Shown in pieces: positions 42,733 to 50,262 of a DNA stretch of 59,712 bases. Position numbers and translations under genes: made by a program. The notes beneath the pieces are model-generated. The model did not search any database. It was not told the DNA's origin and saw only the letters and a program-made list of their open reading frames with translations. This DNA is from an uncultured Crocinitomix sp. (GTDB taxonomy: Bacteria > Bacteroidota > Bacteroidia > Flavobacteriales_D > Crocinitomicaceae). How positions within the stretch are numbered: position 1 is the first letter of the stretch; each line of letters begins with the position of its first letter. Location of the stretch: NCBI GenBank assembly GCA_937136425.1, contig CAKZON010000072.1, positions 1-59,712 of the forward strand. The letters are read 5' to 3'.

Positions 42733-42768
42733 AAAATGCCAATGTCACATTTAAGACATTGGCATTTT
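42733..42768 (-). terminator. Rho-independent terminator of the S8 protease gene
   Basis: Perfect 14-bp arms AAAATGCCAATGTC (42733-42746) and GACATTGGCATTTT (42755-42768) with an 8-nt loop lie 19 bp past the stop at 42787. In the minus direction T's continue. Confidence 0.9.
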
Positions 42769-42786
42769 AACGTGTTTTTAACTAAA

Positions 42787-44409
42787 TTATTTTCCAGCTG
42801 CTTTCTCTTCAGCTAATAGAACGGCATTGTAAACATTTACAATTCCTCCAGTATTGCTTAAAGACGCAAATGGAACTTGCTCTTTCTCTCCTGGTTTAGG
42901 AGTTTCTAAATCAGTTGTTTGAACAGATGCAAAGATAATATCTCTAATTTCGAACATAGTCAATTTAGGATAGTAAGATTTTAACAATGCTGCAACACCT
43001 GCTACCATTGGAGACGCCATTGACGTTCCTTGAATAGCCGCATACTTATTATCTGGTGTAGTTGCATAAATTTCTAATCCTGGAGCAAATACATCAACCA
43101 TTTCTTTATTATAGTTTGAAAAATCTGCTGCTAAACCATTATGTCCTTTTAAACCTTTTTTGTTTGGTGCTTTAAACTTCTTATAACGAGTAGAAGCTCC
43201 AACCTCAATCCAGTTTGTAAATTCAGCTGTCATTGAAGGATATTTTGGTGAAGGGAAGTTAGGCTCTAATCCTATATCTTTATTAGAGTTACCTGCCGCA
43301 TGGCAAATTAATACACCTTTAGATTCTGCATAGCGAATTGCTGCAATCACCTCATCTTGATAAGGAGAATAAGATTTACCAAAACTTCCGTTAATGATTT
43401 GCGCACCGTTATCAACAGCATAGCGAATAGCTAAAGCAACATCTTTATCTCTTTCATCACCATTTGGCACTGCTCTAACAGACATGATTAAAACATTATC
43501 AGCAACACCATCATTTCCAATTCCGTTACCTCTTGTTGCTGCAATAATACCAGCTACGTGCGTTCCGTGAAATGCGTCAGGTCCTTCAACTTGATTGTTA
43601 CCATAATTCTTATCTTCAAAGTTTGCAGGATCATCTCCTACAACTGCACGCTCATTCATGTCAAGATTATAATGAGAATCTAATTGACTATTGAAATGAT
43701 CAAATGCTCCTTGTAATTGACCTTTAAGGTCTTCAAGTGTAATTCCTGCTTTCACCAAAGGGTAAAGTTGCTCAGCATATGCTGCAAATGCAGGATCTTT
43801 CTTTAATTTCTTTACATCTTTAGCTGTATAAGAACCACCTAATTTATTACCTACTGCTTTAAACGCATCCTCATAACTCTTTTGAATTTGAGTATAACGC
43901 GCTAAACCACCCTTAGCAGAAGAAATTCCACCTTCTACCTCGTCACGGCATTGTTTATATAATTCATATTCAGCTTTTTCATCATCAGAAATATCTGCTA
44001 AACTTTTTCCTTTAAATTTAGCGTCATATCTTTTATATAAACGAGTCACCTCTAACTGCGTATCATTAATGTTTTCTCCATCAGGATTCCCTAAGAAACT
44101 CCATCCGTTTACATCATCAATGTATCCGTTGTTATCATCATCAATTCCGTTTCCGGCAATTTCATCTTTATTTACCCAAATGCTTCCTTGTAAGTCTTCA
44201 TGCTCGATATCAACACCTGAATCAATCACGGCAACAACTACAGGCTCTGATTTTTTTCCAGATAATAGTTTTGCATAAGCTTTATCAGTGCTCATTCCAA
44301 ACTTTGCACCATTATACCAATTTAAAATTTTCTTATCTACATCTTGAGCTCCAGCAGTGTATGAAGCCAATAATAATGAAGCAATAAGAATTTTTCCTGT
44401 TCTGTTCAT
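42787..44409 (-). CDS. Exported subtilisin-like (S8) serine protease with long insert
   Basis: The 540-residue exported protease has a signal peptide (about 1-21). The catalytic triad is intact: D63 (AVIDSGVDIEHEDL), H281 (FHGTHVAGIIAA) and S463 (QGTSMASPMVAGVAAL); the oxyanion Asn is in HAAGNSN. Unusual is the long stretch between D63 and H281, about 218 residues instead of the usual 30-40. It contains charged helices (SLADISDDEKAEYELYKQCR, KLKKDPAFAAYAEQL) likely to form an extra helical subdomain. There is no T9SS sorting domain and no lipobox. It probably acts in the periplasm or outer-membrane space. It is divergent from the second S8 protease at 44566. Confidence 0.9.
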   Translation of the reverse strand: MNRTGKILIASLLLASYTAGAQDVDKKILNWYNGAKFGMSTDKAYAKLLSGKKSEPVVVAVIDSGVDIEHEDLQGSIWVNKDEIAGNGIDDDNNGYIDDVNGWSFLGNPDGENINDTQLEVTRLYKRYDAKFKGKSLADISDDEKAEYELYKQCRDEVEGGISSAKGGLARYTQIQKSYEDAFKAVGNKLGGSYTAKDVKKLKKDPAFAAYAEQLYPLVKAGITLEDLKGQLQGAFDHFNSQLDSHYNLDMNERAVVGDDPANFEDKNYGNNQVEGPDAFHGTHVAGIIAATRGNGIGNDGVADNVLIMSVRAVPNGDERDKDVALAIRYAVDNGAQIINGSFGKSYSPYQDEVIAAIRYAESKGVLICHAAGNSNKDIGLEPNFPSPKYPSMTAEFTNWIEVGASTRYKKFKAPNKKGLKGHNGLAADFSNYNKEMVDVFAPGLEIYATTPDNKYAAIQGTSMASPMVAGVAALLKSYYPKLTMFEIRDIIFASVQTTDLETPKPGEKEQVPFASLSNTGGIVNVYNAVLLAEEKAAGK

Positions 44410-44531
44410 ATGTTAAATTTATTTGGCTAAAAGTACAAGAAAACTTTTAAAATTGAGACGACTTCTACACAAAAGGTCGAAAGGGCTCATGACCGTTCAA
44501 AAAATAATGTCAAATTTTATAAACCATTTGC

Positions 44532-44539
44532 TACTTTTG
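44532..44539 (+). promoter_or_regulatory. Promoter -7 box of the T9SS-sorted S8 protease
   Basis: TACTTTTG matches TAnnTTTG, 27 bp before the ATG at 44566. The -33 TTG is not obvious. The 156-bp divergent gap serves both protease genes. Confidence 0.45.
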
Positions 44540-44565
44540 TACGTCTATAGACAAAACCTGTGTAT

Positions 44566-47124
44566 ATGAAAGTTTATATACTCTTATTGCTACTATTTAG
44601 TGTATGTTTCTCACATGCTCAAATTGATGGTGAAAGTATTTCGTATCGACAATATAAAAGTGAATTCAGTTCAACCCCTACTAGTTTTGCTGTAAAAGGA
44701 AAAATGCGCCAATTAATGGCGGATAAGGATGTACGGTATAAATACCAAACTGGTGACTGGCATTTTATATATTGTACACCTACCGTTTTGAGTAATTTAA
44801 TGGAGAATGGTACTGTAGAGCAAATTTACTTTAATCCTGCACAACCGGTAAATATGAATGACACCATGCGTATTGTTCAAAACATTGACAGTGTGCACAA
44901 TGGTAACGCCCCACTTATTAGCGAATTTACTGGTAACGACGTAATAATTGGTTATGTTGACACTGGGATTGATTATAATCATGAAGATTTTATAAATGAA
45001 GACGGTAGCACACGCGTATTATACTATTGGGATCATTCATTAGGTTATGATGAAGAACGCACCCCTTCTAAATATGGTTATGGTCAATTATGGACAAATG
45101 AAGATATTGATGCCGACATATGCGGATCTGGTGACGGAAGTGCGCACGGTACAACAGTGTCAGGTGCGGGGTCAGGAAACGGTCGCGCAACTGGAACACA
45201 TAAAGGAGCAGCTCCTGAATCTGACATTATTATTGTAGAAACAAATTTTGGATTAGGTAATTGGACACTGACGGTTGCTGATGCGGTAGATTTTATTTTT
45301 TCAATGGCAGACACTTTAGGTAAACCTGCAATTGTTAATACAAGTGTTGGTACATACCTTGGAAGCCACGACGGAACAGATCCTGCTGCAATGGTAATTG
45401 ATAGTTTATTGGATGATTTGCCGGGTAGAATAGTTGTTGCGGCAGCAGGTAATTCTGGCGCACAAGGAAAATACCATTTAAAAAACACCGTAGATGCTGA
45501 CACATCTTTTTGCTGGTTTGAAGTAAACCCATCCTCTGCGTTAGGAGTTCCGGCTACTTATTTTGATTTATGGGCAGATACTTTAGATTTTAAAAATGTT
45601 GAATTTGCCTTTGGAGCTGACAAAGTTGACCCTAATTTTGAATTTAGAGGACGAACAGAGTTTTATACTATAGAATCATTGTTAGGAACGACTACTTATG
45701 ATACAATTTGGTCTGGCGGAAATGCAATAAGCCCAGTAGAGTTTTATTGCGAAGAAATAAATGGTGTTTATCATTTAGAAATGGCTATGCTTGATCCTGA
45801 TTCTGCTGATTACTATTTTAGACTTGAAACCACTGGAGAAGGTAAATTTGACATTTGGTCTGGAGCATGGTTGGGTGGTTCAAATATTGTTAGCGAAGGA
45901 TTGCCAAGCCCAATTGACTACGCTCCAATGGAATTTTATGTAATGCCTGACACTTTATCTACCATTGTTAGTTCGTGGACTTGCTCACCTAAAGTAGTTA
46001 CTGTTGGAAATTTTAAAAATCAATATGATTATATTGATTCGGAAGGTGAAACTTATGTTTTAACCGGTGGACCTCCTGGTCAACTTAGCCCTAACTCTAG
46101 TAAAGGTCCTAATAGAAGAGACGTAATTAAACCAGATGTTTGTGCAACTGGTGATGGTATAATGAGTGCTTGTCCACTTTGGTTGTCCGCTTCGCTAATT
46201 GAATCTAATCCAAGTATGTTAGCCTTGGGTGGTCAACATGTGCGTAACGGAGGAACTTCAATGGCTTCTCCAGTAATTGCAGGAATTGCGGCTTTATATC
46301 TTGAAAAATGTCCAACATCAACCTATCAGGATTTTTTAGATGCTTTGCATGAAAATGGTTACGAAGATATGTACACCATGGAAACACCTAATTTTGCTTA
46401 CGGATATGGAAAAGTAAATGCTTTCCAACTTTTAAAGGCTACTAATTATGATGTTACTTTGGTTGGTGACACTTTAATTTGTGATGATCCTGCTGTATTT
46501 ACAACTGAAGAAGGACCTTTTGACGCTTATTCATGGTTTAATGCTGAAACTACAAGCAACATAACTTTAGACGAAACAGCTGATGTTTATACTATGGTTT
46601 CAAACGAACAAGGTTGCGTTGCTCTTTCTGATACGATTCACGTTGTAAAAGGAACCTTACCACTCTTCCCTACTATTAATATAATTGGAGGTGGTTTAAT
46701 TACTGTTCCGGCAGATTCTTTTATTTGGTATTATAATGGCATTCCTATTGATGATTCAAATTCGCAGTATCACGATCCGGATACTACTGGAAATTATTCA
46801 GTAGAAGTATTTAGCGAAGAAGGCTGCTCATATTTGTCAGATATTACTTATATAGATCAATCACAAATTGCGGAATTAAAGAAGAATGAATTTATTATTC
46901 TTCCAAATCCGTTCATTAATGATTTTCATATTATTAAAAGTGATTTTGTAAACGTTAATTTAGTGGTGACAGACATGTCAGGTAAACTTGTATATAATCA
47001 TGCGGATATTTCGGAGGATGATTTATTTATTTCGGTAGATATGTCCACGGCTGAAAGTGGTATCTACTTGCTTAGCTTGTATTATGATAACAACTTCAAA
47101 AGTTTTAAACTAATCAAACAATAA
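44566..47124 (+). CDS. T9SS-sorted subtilisin-like (S8) serine protease
   Basis: The 852-residue protein has a signal peptide (about 1-18), an S8 domain (about 100-635) and a C-terminal T9SS sorting domain (about 775-852: IILPNPFINDF, TDMSGKLVY, ESGIYLLSLYYDN). The triad is D132 (GYVDTGIDYNHEDF), H194 (SAHGTTVSG) and S565 (GGTSMASPVIAGIAAL), with a roughly 250-residue insertion domain (about 305-480) between H and S, as in fervidolysin- or C5a-peptidase-like enzymes. Ig-like strands lie between. A GTG two codons upstream (44560) keeps the frame open, but the ATG is preferred. It should be secreted through the type IX system as a surface or released endopeptidase. Confidence 0.9.
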   Translation: MKVYILLLLLFSVCFSHAQIDGESISYRQYKSEFSSTPTSFAVKGKMRQLMADKDVRYKYQTGDWHFIYCTPTVLSNLMENGTVEQIYFNPAQPVNMNDTMRIVQNIDSVHNGNAPLISEFTGNDVIIGYVDTGIDYNHEDFINEDGSTRVLYYWDHSLGYDEERTPSKYGYGQLWTNEDIDADICGSGDGSAHGTTVSGAGSGNGRATGTHKGAAPESDIIIVETNFGLGNWTLTVADAVDFIFSMADTLGKPAIVNTSVGTYLGSHDGTDPAAMVIDSLLDDLPGRIVVAAAGNSGAQGKYHLKNTVDADTSFCWFEVNPSSALGVPATYFDLWADTLDFKNVEFAFGADKVDPNFEFRGRTEFYTIESLLGTTTYDTIWSGGNAISPVEFYCEEINGVYHLEMAMLDPDSADYYFRLETTGEGKFDIWSGAWLGGSNIVSEGLPSPIDYAPMEFYVMPDTLSTIVSSWTCSPKVVTVGNFKNQYDYIDSEGETYVLTGGPPGQLSPNSSKGPNRRDVIKPDVCATGDGIMSACPLWLSASLIESNPSMLALGGQHVRNGGTSMASPVIAGIAALYLEKCPTSTYQDFLDALHENGYEDMYTMETPNFAYGYGKVNAFQLLKATNYDVTLVGDTLICDDPAVFTTEEGPFDAYSWFNAETTSNITLDETADVYTMVSNEQGCVALSDTIHVVKGTLPLFPTINIIGGGLITVPADSFIWYYNGIPIDDSNSQYHDPDTTGNYSVEVFSEEGCSYLSDITYIDQSQIAELKKNEFIILPNPFINDFHIIKSDFVNVNLVVTDMSGKLVYNHADISEDDLFISVDMSTAESGIYLLSLYYDNNFKSFKLIKQ

Positions 47125-47204
47125 TATTGAAAAATTAGGAATAAAATTTTCCATCAAAAACACCATTTTATCTTGTTCTAGAACCAACCGAATCGATAAT
47201 TTTT

Positions 47205-47212
47205 TATTTTTG
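47205..47212 (+). promoter_or_regulatory. Promoter -7 box of the DUF5606 gene
   Basis: TATTTTTG matches TAnnTTTG, 33 bp before the ATG at 47245. Confidence 0.5.
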
Positions 47213-47244
47213 CCAACCACATACTAAAACTGAAAATTGAAAGA

Positions 47245-47664
47245 ATGAATTTAAAAGGATTAATTGCCATATCAGGTAAACCTGGACTCTACAAAGTTGC
47301 TGCTCAAGGAAGAAATAACATTATTGTCGAATCTTTAGACACTGGAAAAAAATTCCCTGCATTTGCGACGGAAAAAATTTCTGCTTTAGAAGACATCAGC
47401 ATTTATACTTATGAAGAGGATGTTCCGCTTTCAGATGTATATGATAAACTTGCGGAAAGAGCAAATTATGTTGCATCTGTAAGTCATAAAGAAAATTCAA
47501 ATGTGTTAAGAGAAGAGCTTACTACTTTCTTACCAGATTATGATGAAGATCGTGTTTACGATTCAGATATCAGAAAAATATTTCAATGGTATAACATTCT
47601 TGTAGCTAAAGGCTATGTTGTAAAAGAAGAAATTACTGAAGAGGCCGCTGCAGAAGAAGAGTAG
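47245..47664 (+). CDS. DUF5606 protein
   Basis: The 139-residue cytoplasmic protein matches DUF5606, a family conserved in Bacteroidota: LKGLIAISGKPGLYKVAAQG, IVESLDTGKKFPAF, EKISALEDISIYTYEEDVPL and IRKIFQWYNILVAKGYV. The N-terminal part has an SH3-like/KOW-like beta appearance. The end is acidic (EEAAAEEE). Function unknown. It has its own promoter (-7 box at 47205) and terminator (47681-47716). Confidence 0.9.
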   Translation: MNLKGLIAISGKPGLYKVAAQGRNNIIVESLDTGKKFPAFATEKISALEDISIYTYEEDVPLSDVYDKLAERANYVASVSHKENSNVLREELTTFLPDYDEDRVYDSDIRKIFQWYNILVAKGYVVKEEITEEAAAEEE

Positions 47665-47680
47665 CCGAAAAAAAAGTATA

Positions 47681-47716
47681 AAAAAAGCCCAGACAGTATT
47701 GTCTGGGCTTTTTTTT
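47681..47716 (+). terminator. Bidirectional rho-independent terminator
   Basis: Perfect 15-bp arms AAAAAAGCCCAGACA (47681-47695) and TGTCTGGGCTTTTTT (47700-47714) with a 4-nt loop and further T's. It ends the DUF5606 transcript and lies 13 bp past the stop of the small minus-strand gene. Confidence 0.92.
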
Positions 47717-47728
47717 ATTTTAAATTTT

Positions 47729-47911
47729 TTAGTTTAAAATAACTTCAATGTTGTTCTTATCATCCTTACTGGTCTTTTCTAATTTCAACACTTCTAATGA
47801 CTTTGAAAAGTTTAGAATGTTGTTAATTGCAGCCGAACTAGGCGATTTAACAGTTTCTTTTGAAGTTTTTGACTCATTTGTGTAGATTTTCATCATAGGC
47901 GACTTATACAT
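47729..47911 (-). CDS. Small protein downstream of the ECF sigma gene
   Basis: The 60-residue product has a polar N-terminus and a helical core: SPSSAAINNILNFSKSLEVL, then IEVILN at the C-terminus. This pattern (helix NILNFSKSLEV, terminal IxxILN) recalls short conserved proteins often found next to an ECF sigma gene in Flavobacteriales. It is flanked by a shared terminator (47681-47716) on the 3' side and lies 102 bp from the sigma gene's stop, in the same direction. Its function is unknown. The very short length is the main doubt. Confidence 0.6.
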   Translation of the reverse strand: MYKSPMMKIYTNESKTSKETVKSPSSAAINNILNFSKSLEVLKLEKTSKDDKNNIEVILN

Positions 47912-48013
47912 TTTGTTTATTAGATAAACTCAATTCATAAGCGATTATTGTGTAATGGTAAAAAAAAATATTTTTTTTTCACTTTTCACCCAACCCTTGT
48001 GTTCTTTTCTACG

Positions 48014-48610
48014 TTATGCGGTGATGATTACTTGATGCTTGTCAACCAATTTTCGCAAATTAATTAATGCATAGCGCATTCTCCCTAATGCTGTATTGAT
48101 GCTAATATCTTCTTTATCCGCAATATCCTTAAAAGACATTCCTTTAAAAATTCTATTCTTTAATACATCACGTTGTTCATTTGGCAAGTATTCTACCAAT
48201 TTAACAACATCAGATTCTATTTGATCTTTAATAATGCAATCTTCAATATTCTTATCAGTTAATTTCAACACAGAGAAAATGTTGTAATCATCACTTTTAG
48301 AACTTGACTCAGAAATCATTTGCATTTTATTAGAACGTCGAAAATGATCAACAATCATATTATGCGAAATAGTAAGCACCCACGGTAAAAATTTACCTTC
48401 TTCGTTGTAGGAACCATTTTTCAATGTTTTAATCACTTTAATGAAGACATCTTGAAAAATATCATTGGCCAAATTTTGGTTACGCACTTTTGATATGATG
48501 TATCCGAAAATACGATCTTTGTTGCGTAACAATAATTTTTCAAATGCTTTTTCGTTTCCTTCTAAATACGAACGTATTAAGTCTTTATCAGACAGAATTA
48601 TATTTGCCAT
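48014..48610 (-). CDS. ECF-type RNA polymerase sigma factor
   Basis: The 198-residue ECF sigma has region 2 (about 10-90; EKAFEKLLLRNKDRIFGYII, NLANDIFQDVFIKV, GKFLPWVLTISHNMIVDHFR) and region 4 (about 130-185; YLPNEQRDVLKNRIFKGMSF, then KDIADKEDISINTALGRMRY). This is the form widely conserved in Bacteroidota, close to RpoE-like sigma factors with general stress or growth roles. No anti-sigma gene abuts it. The 281-bp upstream gap serves both this gene and the divergent gene at 48892. Confidence 0.93.
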   Translation of the reverse strand: MANIILSDKDLIRSYLEGNEKAFEKLLLRNKDRIFGYIISKVRNQNLANDIFQDVFIKVIKTLKNGSYNEEGKFLPWVLTISHNMIVDHFRRSNKMQMISESSSKSDDYNIFSVLKLTDKNIEDCIIKDQIESDVVKLVEYLPNEQRDVLKNRIFKGMSFKDIADKEDISINTALGRMRYALINLRKLVDKHQVIITA

Positions 48611-48891
48611 AAGTTACTCGTTTTAATACACAGGCAACAAGTGCCATATGCGTTATATCATTTCAAATTCAAAGAGTAATCTTATATCCTTATAGTCAAA
48701 TATTTTAGTTGTTATGAAACCAAATATACTATAAAACAATTGCTTTTCAAAATCACATTTAAAATAGCGAGTGAATTGTAGTACTTATTGAGTTAACGGT
48801 GTTCAAACAAAAAGGGTTGGTTATTTTTTAATTTTTTTTTGTGGAAAATGACATTTTTGGGCATCTAACACTAGACTAATAACTCAAACTT
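48611..48891. other. Divergent intergenic region
   Basis: No gene is seen. On the minus strand TTGAC followed about 20 bp later by TACTCTTTG resembles a Bacteroidota promoter with one extra base. The right end holds long T-runs just before the GTG start of the gene at 48892. Nothing else is recognised. Confidence 0.3.
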
Positions 48892-50160
48892 GTGAATATT
48901 ATTGTACGTTTCTTATTTTCTTGTGTATTTACTTTATCTGCATTTGGTCAATACAATTTGAATGGAACTGTTGTAAACATTGAGGGAACAGGCATAAAAG
49001 ATGCTAAGATTCAGGTTCAATCATCAACAAAACAAATTTATACTAATACTAATGGTGAGTTTAAAATTTCTGTGGATAGCAATAAGGTAACTTTAATTAT
49101 TTCGCATATAAATTTTCAAGCTCAATCCATTTCTCTAGAGTTAAAAACCGAAACATCCCCCTTAACTGTGGTTTTAAAAGAGAAAGAAGCAACTCTTAAT
49201 GAAGTCATAATTCATGAAAAGAGTATTCAATCTATTTTTACAAAAAAAAACGTCACTGTTATTGATTATGCTATCAATAATGATGAATTAATTGCAATAA
49301 TCAAAACTCAGAGAGATTATCAATTATTAAGTTTCAATTTTAAAGGAAAAGTTAGTCAAGCACTTCCATTGAGTTTCAAACCGCTTTACATAATGCATGA
49401 TTGTTTAGACAATTTTCAAATATTAAGTAAAGACAGTTGCTATCAAATTATTGGAAAGTATAACTCATTTACCTTACTCCCAACCTCTTTTGAAAACTAT
49501 ACTACATTCTTAGAGCCGTGTGTGGCATCTACCGCCGATTATCTATTTTTTAAAGAAATCAGTTCATACAATCAATTAATAACCTATTATGCATTTCATA
49601 AAAATGAGAAAACAACGCAGGTTATACTTCAGATTGGAGACCAAGTAGCCATACAGTTAGCTCAGGATTATGAACGTGGCATAGCTCAAAACCCTACCCC
49701 AGGAATTCTGCACGCAACAATAGATAATATTGAAGATGTAAAAGATAAAATGGAAGACGTATTGTGGTTTGAAACACAATTGACAACAGAAGCTTATCAC
49801 CCCATTTTTCAAATTGAAGACAGCCTTTATATTTTCAACCATGCAGCTAATAATTGCACCGTCCACAATGCAGAAGGAGTTAATGTTCGCAATTTCAAAA
49901 TAGAATATCCCAACCTTGAAGGATGGCAAAAGAAATTGATTTTAGACAAGGAAAGTCAACGGGTTTATGCCATTTCACAGCAATCCGGAATTTGCTCGTT
50001 ACACCGCCTAGACCTAATTAATGGCAAGGTTTTAAAATCATATAGTATCAGTCAACACGCATTCCCAACAAATGTAAAAGTTAATAATGGTTATGTGTAT
50101 TATCTCTATAAAACCAAGTCGAGTTTTTATAAATTATATCGACAGCCTTTGATTCAATAA
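48892..50160 (+). CDS. Exported protein with carboxypeptidase regulatory-like domain
   Basis: The 422-residue product has a signal peptide (about 1-20, ending SAFGQ). A carboxypeptidase-regulatory-like/Ig-like domain follows (about 21-95): NLNGTVVNIEGTGIKDAKIQ, TNTNGEFKISV, TLIISHINFQAQ. It is the module that usually precedes TonB-dependent receptors. Here it is followed not by a barrel but by a region of about 320 residues with repeated beta strands, maybe a propeller (DELIAIIKTQRDYQLLSFN, RVYAISQQSGICSLHRLDL, YVYYLYKTKSSFYKL). The start codon is GTG; no earlier ATG is in frame. Role unknown; surface binding is an inference. Confidence 0.75.
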   Translation: MNIIVRFLFSCVFTLSAFGQYNLNGTVVNIEGTGIKDAKIQVQSSTKQIYTNTNGEFKISVDSNKVTLIISHINFQAQSISLELKTETSPLTVVLKEKEATLNEVIIHEKSIQSIFTKKNVTVIDYAINNDELIAIIKTQRDYQLLSFNFKGKVSQALPLSFKPLYIMHDCLDNFQILSKDSCYQIIGKYNSFTLLPTSFENYTTFLEPCVASTADYLFFKEISSYNQLITYYAFHKNEKTTQVILQIGDQVAIQLAQDYERGIAQNPTPGILHATIDNIEDVKDKMEDVLWFETQLTTEAYHPIFQIEDSLYIFNHAANNCTVHNAEGVNVRNFKIEYPNLEGWQKKLILDKESQRVYAISQQSGICSLHRLDLINGKVLKSYSISQHAFPTNVKVNNGYVYYLYKTKSSFYKLYRQPLIQ

Positions 50161-50217
50161 TTGAATTTTGCTTAAAAATTAATCCAAATAATTACGACTA
50201 TTTAGACATATATGGAT

Positions 50218-50225
50218 TATCTTTG
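50218..50225 (+). promoter_or_regulatory. Candidate promoter -7 box of uvrA
   Basis: TATCTTTG matches TAnnTTTG. Transcription would start near 50230, downstream of the first in-frame ATG (50227), which argues for a later start. No good -33 TTG is seen, so the call is tentative. Confidence 0.35.
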
Positions 50226-50262
50226 AATGTTATCGAAAATGTCACAATCATTTCCATCAATG

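Noticed and set aside
45084..45503. 139-codon open frame on the minus strand
   Set aside because: Antisense shadow of the S8 protease gene, which has an intact catalytic triad and a T9SS domain.
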